Positions 8,603 through 16,542 of a stretch of DNA of 64,000 bases are shown piece after piece (the stretch's first letter is position 1; the number at the start of each line of letters is the position of its first letter). Origin of the DNA: an uncultured bacterium (GTDB lineage: Bacteria; Bacillota; Clostridia; Oscillospirales; Ruminococcaceae). The stretch is from contig CAJMSD010000007.1 in assembly GCA_905215965.1 (NCBI GenBank), forward strand, positions 62,001-126,000, written 5' to 3'. A model generated the notes under the pieces. It did no database searches. It had not been told where the DNA came from and was given only the letters and a program-made list of their open reading frames with translations. The translations under genes were made by a program, and so were the position numbers.

Positions 8603-9225
8603 TATGCGTACACCTCCTCGATTTTTCCAACGGCATTCTTAACGACAATAAACTTGTCATAGTTGAGAATATCGTATACATTAAGAGTGTTTACAGCAGC
8701 AGTCTTAACGCCGGGAATGTTAGCCGCGCTCTTGATAACCTTTGCGTCAGCCTCGGCTGTAACGATAAGAGCCTTGCCCTCAACTCCGAGAGCCTTGAGC
8801 ATATCAACGACCGTCTTTGTCTTGTAGCTGTCGAGCGTAAGAGCGTCGAGAACGATCATATTGTTATCAAGCACCTTAGCGGAAAGCGCAGACTTCATAG
8901 CAAGTCTTCTAACCTTCTTGTTAAGTGTGTAGCTGTAATCTCTTGGCTTAGGTCCAAGAGCAACTCCGCCGTGGTACCACTGAGGAGCACGAGTTGAGCC
9001 CTGTCTTGCGTGACCTGTACCCTTCTGTCTCCAAGGCTTTCTTCCGCCGCCGCTTACTTCTGTGCGGGTAAGGGTCGACTGAGTGCCCTGTCTCTGGTTA
9101 GCGAGGTAATTAACAACCATAGCGTGCATAACAGCTTCGTTAGGAGTAATACCGAATACAGCGTCTGAAAGCTCTGTTTCGGAAACCTGCTTACCTGCCA
9201 TATCAAAAACTGAAATTGTAGACAT
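8602..9225 (-). CDS. rplD: 50S ribosomal protein L4
   Basis: L4 of 207 residues. The extended tunnel loop is visible as RQGTQSTLTRTEVSGGGRKPWRQKGTGHARQGS-type sequence near residues 45-80, then the globular domain. In gamma-proteobacteria L4 represses its own S10 operon through the leader RNA; whether it does so here is not known. Confidence 0.98.
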   Translation of the reverse strand: MSTISVFDMAGKQVSETELSDAVFGITPNEAVMHAMVVNYLANQRQGTQSTLTRTEVSGGGRKPWRQKGTGHARQGSTRAPQWYHGGVALGPKPRDYSYTLNKKVRRLAMKSALSAKVLDNNMIVLDALTLDSYKTKTVVDMLKALGVEGKALIVTAEADAKVIKSAANIPGVKTAAVNTLNVYDILNYDKFIVVKNAVGKIEEVYA

Positions 9226-9242
9226 TTATGCTTCCTCCTTCC

Positions 9243-9875
9243 TTAAGCCTTTACGCTGTCAACGATATAAACGATTCCGCCCTTTGGTCCCGGAACAGCA
9301 CCCTTGATAGCGATGAGATTGTTTTCTGCGTCTATTTTAACTACTTCGAGATTCTGAACAGTAACCTGCTCAGCGCCCATATGACCAGCCATGCCCTTGC
9401 CCTTGTAAATTCTTGAAGGCGAAGAACAAGCTCCCATAGAACCTGCCTGTCTGTGAACAGGGCCGGTACCGTGAGTTTCCTTAAGTCTGTGCTGGTTGTG
9501 ACGCTTGATAGCGCCTGCGAAGCCTTTACCCTTGCTTACGCCGACAACGTCGATCGAATCGCCGACAGCAAAAGCGTCAGCCTTTACGATATCGCCTACG
9601 TTAAGAGCATCGCAGTCGTCAAGTCTGAACTCTTTAAGAGTTGACTTGCAGGCAACGTCAGCCTTGTCGAAGTGACCCTTCATGGGTTTGTTTACCCTCT
9701 GGACCTTAACGTCTCCGTAGCCAAGCTGAAGAGCAGCGTAACCGTCGTTTTCAACAGTTTTCTTCTGAACGACAACGCATGGACCTGCTTCGACTACAGT
9801 AACAGGAATAACCTTTCCTGCTTCGTCAAAAATCTGAGTCATACCGATTTTTTTACCGATAATACCTTTTTGCAT
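9243..9875 (-). CDS. rplC: 50S ribosomal protein L3
   Basis: L3 of 210 residues, an early assembly protein near the peptidyl-transferase centre. It begins MQKGIIGKKIGMTQIFDE and has the central loop KGKGFAGAIKRHNQHR and TGPVHRQAGSMGACSSPSRIYKG. A GGAGG site lies just before the ATG. Confidence 0.98.
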   Translation of the reverse strand: MQKGIIGKKIGMTQIFDEAGKVIPVTVVEAGPCVVVQKKTVENDGYAALQLGYGDVKVQRVNKPMKGHFDKADVACKSTLKEFRLDDCDALNVGDIVKADAFAVGDSIDVVGVSKGKGFAGAIKRHNQHRLKETHGTGPVHRQAGSMGACSSPSRIYKGKGMAGHMGAEQVTVQNLEVVKIDAENNLIAIKGAVPGPKGGIVYIVDSVKA

Positions 9876-9977
9876 TTTAGCATTTCCTCCTATAGGTTAT
9901 TGGTTGACACAACGTCAACATGACCGGCGGATCACCGCCATTCCGCGTCCCACTGCGGTATTCGGGAGCAGACATGA
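9876..9977 (-). promoter_or_regulatory. S10-L3 intergenic spacer with three small hairpins
   Basis: The 102-nt gap is the longest within the operon. It holds three consecutive inverted repeats: GTTGAC/GTCAAC with a 5-nt loop (9903-9919), GGCGG/CCGCC with a 4-nt loop (9926-9939) and CCGC/GCGG (9943-9958 region). No T-run follows any of them, so they are not classical terminators. They could be a second protein-binding leader or an RNA-processing site. Confidence 0.5.
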
Positions 9978-10292
9978 TTACTTAACTTCCATAACTACGT
10001 CTACGCCTGCAGGGATCTCAAGCTTATCAAGAGCAGCAGTTGTCTTTTCTGTAGGACGGATAACGTCTACAAGTCTCTTATGAGTTCTCATTTCGAACTG
10101 CTCACGGCTATCCTTGTACTTATGAACAGCACGGAGGATAGTAACAACTTCCTTATCGGTAGGGAGCGGGATAGGACCCGAAACTCTCGCGCCGCTTCTC
10201 TTAGCTGCTTCAACGATCTTAGCTGCTGCAATATCAACAGTAGCGTGATCGTAACCCTTGATCTTGAATCTGATTTTTTCGTTGACTGCCAT
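9978..10292 (-). CDS. rpsJ: 30S ribosomal protein S10
   Basis: S10 (NusE), a small-subunit head protein and transcription antitermination factor. From the ATG at 10292 it is 104 residues, starting MAVNEKIRFKIKGYDH; GPIPLPTDKEVVTILRAVHKYKDSREQFEMR-type sequence is characteristic. The frame stays open to 10532, but the GAGGAGG site directly before 10292 and the normal family length fix this start. It is the first gene of the operon. Confidence 0.98.
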   Translation of the reverse strand: MAVNEKIRFKIKGYDHATVDIAAAKIVEAAKRSGARVSGPIPLPTDKEVVTILRAVHKYKDSREQFEMRTHKRLVDVIRPTEKTTAALDKLEIPAGVDVVMEVK

Positions 10293-10622
10293 TTTTTTCG
10301 CCTCCTCGGAATAATTTATGGGGGCGGAGAAACAACTCTCCATCTGGGATTCACACGCTTCCGTGTGTTTCACATCTCTTCTGATAAAAAAACTCGAAAA
10401 ACTCATGTTTTCCGAGTAGATCAAGACGCATACAAGCACAAAAATGGCATAATAAGCGCATACGCAAGCTGCGCTCACAATAAACCACAAACTGTGTTCA
10501 TTATCCCAATCGCCCGGTTTTAAATCGGACATACTCCACGGAAATTACCCGACATACCGCCGGCAACCTTCCGCTTCCTCGCATATCTGCTGCAGTCAGT
10601 GCGATGATCACCGCACTCAACG
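10293..10622 (-). promoter_or_regulatory. Structured 5' leader of the S10 operon
   Basis: About 330 nt separate the predicted transcription start (near 10622) from the S10 start. In 5' to 3' order on the minus strand the leader has a six-pair hairpin with arms AGTGCG and CGCACT (near 10600), an intrinsic terminator (10386-10416), a perfect CACACG/CGTGTG hairpin with a GAAG tetraloop (10352-10367) and GGAGA/TCTCC (10326-10341). A long leader with a mid-leader terminator implies premature-termination control. Confidence 0.7.
10386..10416 (-). terminator. Intrinsic terminator (attenuator) inside the S10 leader
   Basis: On the minus strand a 10-bp stem CTCGGAAAAC/GTTTTTCGAG (one G-U pair, ATGA loop) is followed at once by seven T. 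It lies about 200 nt after the promoter and 95 nt before the S10 start, so read-through is required for the whole operon. Confidence 0.75.
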
Positions 10623-10628
10623 TAGACA

Positions 10629-10657
10629 ATTATACCACGTTTTACCGTACTTGGCAA
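10629..10657 (-). promoter_or_regulatory. S10 operon promoter
   Basis: Minus-strand -35 TTGCCA (10652-10657) and perfect -10 TATAAT (10629-10634) are separated by exactly 17 bp, the sigma-A type consensus. Transcription should start near 10622. Confidence 0.88.
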
Positions 10658-10727
10658 CACTTTGAGAAAATATCATTTGTAACTTTTTTATGAACAAATA
10701 ATATTATTTTCTTATCACCGCATTATG

Positions 10728-10762
10728 TAAAAACGGCGAACGCAGCATATTGCGTTCGCCGT
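10728..10762 (-). terminator. Intrinsic terminator after trpB2
   Basis: Perfect 12-bp stem ACGGCGAACGCA/TGCGTTCGCCGT with a 6-nt loop, followed by TTTTTA on the minus strand. It starts 9 nt after the trpB2 stop. Confidence 0.9.
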
Positions 10763-10770
10763 AATTATTA

Positions 10771-12141
10771 TTAGATCTTCGGCATCTTATCGGTTGCCGC
10801 TTTGATTTCTTCGTCGGTAGGAATATAATCGCTCATTTCGCCATTATTGAACTTCTCATAAGCGTGCATATCAAAATATCCCGTTCCGGTAAGTCCGAAG
10901 AGGATCGTCTTTTCTTCTCCGGTCTCCTTGCACTTGAGAGCTTCGTCTATAGCAACTCTGATCGCGTGGCTGCTTTCGGGAGCCGGAAGGATTCCCTCAA
11001 CTCTCGCAAAGCGTGTAGCAGCGTCAAATACGGCTGTCTGTTCAACGGAAACAGCTTCCATAAGTCCCTGATCGTAAAGCTCCGACAAAATTGCACTCAT
11101 GCCGTGATATCTGAGACCTCCGGCGTGGTTTGCCGACGGCATAAAGCCGCTTCCAAGCGTATACATTTTCTGGAGAGGACACACCTTGCCCGTATCACAG
11201 AAATCATAGCCGTATACTCCTCGTGTAAGGCTCGGACAGGAAGCAGGTTCAACAGCAATAAATCTGTAATCAGCCTCGCCTCTGAGCTTTTCGCCCATAA
11301 ACGGAGAAATAAGACCGCCCAGATTAGATCCGCCGCCTGCACAGCCGATGATCATATCCGGCTTTATGCCATACTTATCCATTGCCGTTTTCGTTTCAAG
11401 TCCGATAACGGTCTGGTGAAGCAGAACCTGAGAAAGTACGCTTCCAAGCACATATCTGTAGCCCTCCTGAGTTGAAGCAGCTTCGACAGCTTCGGAAATT
11501 GCGCAGCCAAGGCTTCCGTTTGTACCCGGGAACTCGGCGTTGATCTTTCTTCCGACCTCGGTGAGCATAGACGGAGACGGAGTAACCTTTGCTCCGTACG
11601 TTCTCATGACCTCGCGGCGGAAAGGCTTTTGCTCGTAAGAAACCTTTACCATGTACACCTGACAGTCAAGATCAAAATACGAACAAGCCATTGAAAGAGC
11701 CGTACCCCACTGACCTGCTCCCGTTTCGGTAGTCACGCCCTTCAAGCCCTGTTTCTTTGCATAATACGCCTGAGCTATCGCGGAATTGAGCTTGTGGCTT
11801 CCGCTCGTATTGTTGCCCTCGAATTTATAGTATATTTTCGCCGGAGTATCAAGCGCTTTTTCCAGACAGTAAGCGCGAACCAACGGAGACGGACGATACA
11901 TTTTATAAAACTCGCGTATTTCTTCGGGAATGTCAATATACGGCGTTGTGTCGTCAAGCTCCTGCTTGACAAGCTCTTCGCAGAAAACATGACCCAGCTC
12001 TTCTGCCGTAACAGGCTGATGAGTTGCCGGATTAAGCAGCGGCGCAGGCTTTTTCTTCATATCGGAACGCACATTGTACCACTGTTTAGGCATCTCGCTT
12101 TCTTCAAGATAAATTTTGTAAGGGATTTTTTCGGTTGACAT
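10771..12141 (-). CDS. trpB: TrpB2-type tryptophan synthase beta chain
   Basis: A fold-type II PLP enzyme that condenses indole and serine to tryptophan. The 456-residue length, N-terminal extension and motif order match the TrpB2 (TrpB-like) class rather than the roughly 400-residue TrpB1 class. The PLP lysine is in GSHKLN (K117), the catalytic glutamate in TETGAGQWGTALS, and the phosphate-binding loop is GCAGGGSN (about residues 265-275). No trpA or other trp gene is next to it, so it may salvage indole or complement a distant trp operon. The T-box upstream with a tryptophan codon supports a role in tryptophan supply. Confidence 0.93.
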   Translation of the reverse strand: MSTEKIPYKIYLEESEMPKQWYNVRSDMKKKPAPLLNPATHQPVTAEELGHVFCEELVKQELDDTTPYIDIPEEIREFYKMYRPSPLVRAYCLEKALDTPAKIYYKFEGNNTSGSHKLNSAIAQAYYAKKQGLKGVTTETGAGQWGTALSMACSYFDLDCQVYMVKVSYEQKPFRREVMRTYGAKVTPSPSMLTEVGRKINAEFPGTNGSLGCAISEAVEAASTQEGYRYVLGSVLSQVLLHQTVIGLETKTAMDKYGIKPDMIIGCAGGGSNLGGLISPFMGEKLRGEADYRFIAVEPASCPSLTRGVYGYDFCDTGKVCPLQKMYTLGSGFMPSANHAGGLRYHGMSAILSELYDQGLMEAVSVEQTAVFDAATRFARVEGILPAPESSHAIRVAIDEALKCKETGEEKTILFGLTGTGYFDMHAYEKFNNGEMSDYIPTDEEIKAATDKMPKI

Positions 12142-12159
12142 AACAATTACTCCTTTCGT

Positions 12160-12456
12160 GATCGTCAGAACAAAAACAAAAGCTCCCGTCCCGACAAATA
12201 AAACATTGCCGGGACAGAAGCTGAATAATCACTTCTGCGGTGCCACCCCGCTTGACGCTTAACGCGTCCACTCTGACGTGTACTGACATACACAGGTTCC
12301 TTTAACGCAGAACCACAGCGTCTCTCTTACTTCGACTTCAAGCCGGTTCGGTTCGCCCTCAAAGGTCCATTCACCGCTGACGTGCTGCCGGCTTACACCA
12401 GCCGCCGACTCTCTGAAACACACAGACAGAAGCTACTTACTCCTTCTCAATAGTTT
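12160..12456 (-). ncRNA. T-box riboswitch, tRNA-Trp specific
   Basis: The leader shows the T-box core GGGTGGCACCGC (12236-12252), a stem I with GGTGTAAGCC, and the specifier context GAATGGACC in which TGG (Trp, 12367-12369) is the codon. The antiterminator bulge reads TGGC, which pairs with an acceptor end GCCA, that is a tRNA with discriminator G73, as bacterial tRNA-Trp has. Uncharged tRNA-Trp should stabilise the antiterminator and switch on trpB2. Confidence 0.92.
12170..12222 (-). terminator. T-box terminator hairpin
   Basis: Stem AGCTTCTGTCCCG/CGGGACGGGAGCT (with G-U pairs) followed by TTTTGTTTTTG. This is the OFF structure that competes with the T-box antiterminator. Confidence 0.88.
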
Positions 12457-12461
12457 ACATA

Positions 12462-12490
12462 AGTATATCTCATTTCAGCCGAAATGTCAA
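12462..12490 (-). promoter_or_regulatory. trpB2 promoter
   Basis: Minus-strand -35 TTGACA (12485-12490), 17-bp spacer, -10 TATACT (12462-12467). The start of transcription falls just before T-box stem I. Confidence 0.88.
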
Positions 12491-12622
12491 GCTGAAATTT
12501 TCTATTTTAACAATATGCACAAAACACAGTTTTCGTGATTGTACACCATGCCATAAATTTCCGAAAAGAAATTTTCAAAAAACTCTTTTCAAGTGGACGA
12601 AAAAATGGTACAATAATAAAAG

Positions 12623-13342
12623 TTACCTGTTTATGTGATTATCGCTTTTGTATTTTTTGCGTGTACGGGCGATGCTGTCCTCGCTCCTTTTGATAAGGTT
12701 GAGCAGAGACGAAGAATACTGCGCGTAATCCTTTGAAAGCGTTGCAGTTGTCAGATAAAGCGTATCGAAATTAGTGACGCAGTCGTTGCCGTCAAGAGCA
12801 ATTCCGCTCGATGCGGCTTTTATATCCGATTCGCTCATTGAAACTATTGCGTTGGCGCTGTCATTGGCAATTACCTTTGGTATTTTGAAAAGCTTCTGGT
12901 CGTTATGAGGATTCGCATTATAGATGATCCTGAACAGCTTATATACCGAAAGCATCAGATAAGACGAGACCTCTTTTACAAGAGTTATACTGTTTGCTTT
13001 CTGCGCAAGGCTGAACAAGAGACTGATGGAATTGTTTATAATTCGCCTGTTGAAATTTATGAGCTCCGGCGACGGCATTCTGTCGCTTCCGTCATCGTCG
13101 GGAATATCTTCGATCGAAATGATCTTTCCCTCCGGTTCGGGAGTACGTCCGAGAAGATAATCGCATGACACATTATAATAATCCGCAATTTTCACGAGAA
13201 AATTAAGTCCGCATTCACGGATACCCTTTTCGTAATGCGAAAGAAGCGCCTGAGATATGCCCAGATCGGCAGCGGCCTGCTTCTGACTTATATGGCGTTC
13301 TTTTCTCTGAAGAGTTATAATTCTTGCAAAATCTGAGTTCAT
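12623..13342 (-). CDS. XRE-family transcriptional regulator
   Basis: A 239-residue protein with an N-terminal Cro/C1-type helix-turn-helix (about residues 6-62: SQKQAAADLGISQALLSHYEKG, then LNFLVKIADYYNVSCDYLLGR). The remainder is helical and unrecognised, perhaps a dimerisation or ligand domain. It is transcribed divergently from the phosphatase at 13561. A palindrome in its own promoter spacer suggests autoregulation. Its target genes are not evident. Confidence 0.85.
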   Translation of the reverse strand: MNSDFARIITLQRKERHISQKQAAADLGISQALLSHYEKGIRECGLNFLVKIADYYNVSCDYLLGRTPEPEGKIISIEDIPDDDGSDRMPSPELINFNRRIINNSISLLFSLAQKANSITLVKEVSSYLMLSVYKLFRIIYNANPHNDQKLFKIPKVIANDSANAIVSMSESDIKAASSGIALDGNDCVTNFDTLYLTTATLSKDYAQYSSSLLNLIKRSEDSIARTRKKYKSDNHINR

Positions 13343-13397
13343 GAAAATATTCTCCTTATTTAAAAAAGGCTTTATGCTTTTAAAAGTGTCATAAATA

Positions 13398-13425
13398 ATT
13401 ATAATACAAAATGTATAATTTGTAA
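13398..13425 (-). promoter_or_regulatory. Promoter of the XRE regulator with embedded palindrome
   Basis: Minus-strand -35 TTACAA (13420-13425), 16-bp spacer, -10 TATAAT (13398-13403). The spacer contains the perfect palindrome ATACA-N3-TGTAT (13404-13416), a plausible operator for the regulator itself. Confidence 0.65.
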
Positions 13426-13560
13426 ATATGGCGAAACATGGAAGAACAGCGGATTTTTTGACTTATTTTTGTAAGATCTACTAAGAGTTAAAAAACAAGC
13501 GGCATTTTTTGTGCATTTTAACATAAATTTCAATATCCGACTAAAGGAGGACAACCATAA

Positions 13561-14211
13561 ATGAAAGGCTACAGGATCAGCGTTATACGTCATGGAATGA
13601 CAGCGGCTAACGAAAACGGTATCTACATAGGAAAAACCGATCTTCCGCTTTCAAATAAAGGAGCAAGCGAGCTTTGCGCGAAAATGGACGAGTATGACTA
13701 TCCGACCGTACACCGCGTATATTCCTCTCCGCTTGCACGATGCACCGAAACGGCAGATATTCTTTTTCCCGAAACGGAAAGATGTATCGTCGATGATCTG
13801 CGCGAGCTTGACATGGGAGCTTTCGAAAACAAAACCGTCGACGAGCTTATGAAGCTTGACGAATACAAAAAATGGCTTAAAGGCGGAAAGGATAATCGTC
13901 CTCCCGGCGGAGAAAGTCTTGAAGAGCTTACCGCCCGTACATACAAGGCTCTTCACGAGATCATAATGGATATGATGAACGACGGTATCACTCACAGCGC
14001 AGTTATCACTCATGCAGGACTGATCTCGAATATGCTTTCATGCTTCGGTCTGCCGAAATACGACCCCAAAACGCTCAATGCCGCTCCGGGAGAAGGCTTC
14101 GAGATAATTGTGACAGCTCAGATGTGGCTGAATTCCCAGGCTTTTGAAATACTTGGACTGTGTCCCTACGATAAGCTTCCCGAAACCGAAAGCTACAGCG
14201 TTATCGGCTGA
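13561..14211 (+). CDS. Histidine phosphatase (phosphoglycerate-mutase-like) family protein
   Basis: A 216-residue phosphohydrolase of the branch-1 histidine phosphatase family. The catalytic RHG triad is at residues 10-12 (SVIRHGMTAANENG), and the second catalytic histidine is in VITHAGLISN near residue 150. Such proteins include alpha-ribazole phosphatase and broad phosphatases; no cobalamin genes lie nearby, so the substrate is open. An AAAGGAGG site precedes the ATG. It heads a plus-strand run ending in luxS. Confidence 0.85.
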   Translation: MKGYRISVIRHGMTAANENGIYIGKTDLPLSNKGASELCAKMDEYDYPTVHRVYSSPLARCTETADILFPETERCIVDDLRELDMGAFENKTVDELMKLDEYKKWLKGGKDNRPPGGESLEELTARTYKALHEIIMDMMNDGITHSAVITHAGLISNMLSCFGLPKYDPKTLNAAPGEGFEIIVTAQMWLNSQAFEILGLCPYDKLPETESYSVIG

Positions 14212-14263
14212 GATCAGTATAAACCGCGGAAATCCGTTTCATACTACATAAGAGGTGTATAGT

Positions 14264-15142
14264 ATGAAAATCAGAAAAATCATTGGATATTCCGACAAGC
14301 TTATGAGCGGAAACCGCCTTAAATGTATGCTTCTGTGCGCGGCTCTTGCCGGTACGGAGCTGTTCTTCCGCCTTGCCGAAGCGTCTTTTTACAGCATTCT
14401 GCTTTATTTCGGCAAAGCCGTGCCTGCGGGACTTTTCTCGCTTGGCGACCCGCTGCGGACAATTTTTACATTGACCTGCACGTCTTTGCGTATCCTCTGC
14501 ACCGCTCCGCTGATCTATGCCGCCGCCTGCCGTTTTGTCGGGATATGCGGAGAAAACAGACAGCTGAAAAATGCTCCGCTTTCAAGGCTCATTCTCAGCA
14601 AACGCAATTATCGGCGCAGTCTTGCCGCTCTTCTTATCTCAAAGGCTGTCGGCGTGATTTTTATGATACCAACAGTATTTTTCGGCTCATTCGCATATAA
14701 ACTGATTTCCGAAAGCATCGGCTCGGAAAGCTCGGTAAAGCTGTTTACGGCTGTCCATGCCGCAGTCATGACCATCCTTTCGTTCGGGATATGGGTATGG
14801 GCAAAGCTTTCGCTTATGAGCGTACCGTTTCTCATGGCTGAAAAACCTAAAGAAAGCGTGCTAAGACTGTCGGTTCATTCCTTTGCGTTTATGAAGGGAC
14901 GGCGAACCACTTTCGTAAAACTGCTTCTCTACTGGGTACCGCAAATGCTGTTTATCGCAACGATCCCCTACGCGCTTATGGGATTATGCTCCGCTGCCGC
15001 TCTCAGCGTAAATATTTTTATGAAGGAGGACGAATACCGTGAATCAAATAAAGCTTGTTGTAACGACAGATACGCCCATGACGCTTCAAAATTTTCTGCT
15101 TGGACAAAAAAACGTTTCGCGGCGTCTTCTGACAAAGCTTAA
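14264..15142 (+). CDS. Membrane protein of unknown function
   Basis: A 292-residue protein with about five or six hydrophobic segments and basic loops; I do not recognise a family. The ATG at 14264 is preferred over an in-frame GTG at 14255, because that GTG is part of the AGAGGTG ribosome binding site. The last 104 bases overlap the start of the RluA gene in a different frame, which is long for a bacterial overlap and suggests the C-terminal tail is an extension acquired by loss of an earlier stop. Confidence 0.7.
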   Translation: MKIRKIIGYSDKLMSGNRLKCMLLCAALAGTELFFRLAEASFYSILLYFGKAVPAGLFSLGDPLRTIFTLTCTSLRILCTAPLIYAAACRFVGICGENRQLKNAPLSRLILSKRNYRRSLAALLISKAVGVIFMIPTVFFGSFAYKLISESIGSESSVKLFTAVHAAVMTILSFGIWVWAKLSLMSVPFLMAEKPKESVLRLSVHSFAFMKGRRTTFVKLLLYWVPQMLFIATIPYALMGLCSAAALSVNIFMKEDEYRESNKACCNDRYAHDASKFSAWTKKRFAASSDKA

Positions 15143-15890
15143 ACGAATCGACGGAGGCATTACCCGCGGCGGCTCTACCGTCAGAAGCGTCGATACGGTT
15201 TATCCCGGAGACGTTATTCTGCTGAAAAACGACGATACGAGTCTCCTTGAACCGAATCCGTCGCTTAACGTTCCTATTGCTTACGAAAATGAAAATCTTG
15301 TCGTTTTCGATAAGCCGGGAAATATGCCTGTTCACCCGTCCGTCAAGCATCAGGGAGATACCCTTGGAAATTATTTTGCCGCGCTTTATCCCGAACTCAC
15401 GTTCCGTCCGGTTAACAGACTTGACCGCGATACCTCAGGATTGTGCATCGCGGCAAAAAACGCTCACAGCGCAAATATTCTTCAGGGAAACTGCTCGAAG
15501 ATCTATTACACGGCGGTACACGGCTGCACGGACGGCTTCGGAACTATAGACGCTCCCATTGCAAGAGAAACCGAATCCATAATTCTGCGCTGCGTAAGAG
15601 AAGACGGTCAGAAAGCCGTAACTCACTACAAAACCTTGCGGCGCAGCGAAAAATATTCTCTTGTGGAGGTACGTCTCGAAACGGGAAGAACTCACCAGAT
15701 ACGCGTTCATTTTGCTCATATCGGACACCCTGTTGCCGGAGACGAGCTTTACGGCGGTTCAAGAGAGGATATTTCAAGACAGGCTCTTCACTGCGGATCT
15801 ATCAGCTTCCGCGAGCCTCTTACCAAAGAATATATTACAGTAAACTCAGCGCTTCCACAGGACATCATGTCGCTTTTCGGGAACGCATAA
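15039..15890 (+). CDS. RluA-family RNA pseudouridine synthase
   Basis: Converts uridine to pseudouridine in rRNA or tRNA. The 283-residue protein has an N-terminal S4-like region, the catalytic motif NRLDRDTSGL, and the family end motif GRTHQIRVHFAHIGHPVAGDELYG. The GTG start at 15039 follows an AAGGAGG site inside the upstream gene. Whether it corresponds to RluD, RluC or another member cannot be decided from the sequence. Confidence 0.92.
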   Translation: MNQIKLVVTTDTPMTLQNFLLGQKNVSRRLLTKLKRIDGGITRGGSTVRSVDTVYPGDVILLKNDDTSLLEPNPSLNVPIAYENENLVVFDKPGNMPVHPSVKHQGDTLGNYFAALYPELTFRPVNRLDRDTSGLCIAAKNAHSANILQGNCSKIYYTAVHGCTDGFGTIDAPIARETESIILRCVREDGQKAVTHYKTLRRSEKYSLVEVRLETGRTHQIRVHFAHIGHPVAGDELYGGSREDISRQALHCGSISFREPLTKEYITVNSALPQDIMSLFGNA

Positions 15891-15907
15891 AAACGGAGGA
15901 ACATATA

Positions 15908-16384
15908 ATGAAAAAAATTGCAAGCTTTGAAGTGGATCACACTAAATTCGGAATCGGAATGTACATATCAAGAATCGACGGCGACGTTATCACCTATGAC
16001 GTAAGAATGGTCAAGCCCAACGGCGGAGTTTATATCTCCAATCCGTCTCTTCATACCATTGAGCATCTTTTTGCTACATACGTGCGCAACTCGAAGCACG
16101 GCAAGGAAATAATCTATGCAGGTCCGATGGGCTGCCGCACAGGATTCTATCTTCTGACAAGAGATACCGTCAGCTATGAGGACGCTATCGCTCTTGTGAG
16201 AGAAACTCTCGCCTTTATCGCGGATTATACAGACGTTATTCCCGGCTGCACGGAAGTGGAATGCGGAAATTATAAGGAGCACGATCTTGACTCCGCCCGC
16301 CGCGACGTTGTTCCGCTTCTCGAAAAGCTTGAGAATTATACTGTCGATATGCTGGATTATTCCTGGCACACTTCACAAAATTAA
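15908..16384 (+). CDS. luxS: S-ribosylhomocysteine lyase LuxS
   Basis: LuxS cleaves S-ribosylhomocysteine to homocysteine and the autoinducer-2 precursor DPD, in the activated methyl cycle. The 158-residue protein has the metal-binding HTIEH (H49, E52, H53), the catalytic cysteine in PMGCRTGF (C76) and the third metal ligand in ECGNYKEH (C119). The frame is open further upstream into the RluA gene, but the GGAGG site before 15908 and the family length fix the start. No Pfs gene is adjacent. Confidence 0.97.
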   Translation: MKKIASFEVDHTKFGIGMYISRIDGDVITYDVRMVKPNGGVYISNPSLHTIEHLFATYVRNSKHGKEIIYAGPMGCRTGFYLLTRDTVSYEDAIALVRETLAFIADYTDVIPGCTEVECGNYKEHDLDSARRDVVPLLEKLENYTVDMLDYSWHTSQN

Positions 16385-16447
16385 TAATAACATTTTGTTA
16401 ATAATGACGAAATACATAGCTGTGCAGAAAAAAACTCAAAATATTCG

Positions 16448-16475
16448 TTGTTTTTTCACTCTGTATTGCTATAAT
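16448..16475 (+). promoter_or_regulatory. Promoter of the M23 endopeptidase gene
   Basis: -35 TTGTTT (16448-16453), 16-bp spacer, perfect -10 TATAAT (16470-16475), about 70 nt before the gene. Confidence 0.65.
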
Positions 16476-16542
16476 AGTTAAAGTGTAACTGATTTGTAAT
16501 TTTTTGGCGGTATATTGCTGCCATGCGAAAGGAGCTGTTATT

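Noticed and set aside
9978..10532. N-terminally extended S10 protein of 184 residues
   Set aside because: The extension lies in the structured leader, crosses the terminator hairpin, and has no family similarity. The ribosome binding site at 10300 and the normal S10 length fix the start at 10292.
15443..16384. 313-residue extended LuxS
   Set aside because: The first half is out-of-frame RluA coding sequence. LuxS is about 158 residues and has its own ribosome binding site before 15908.
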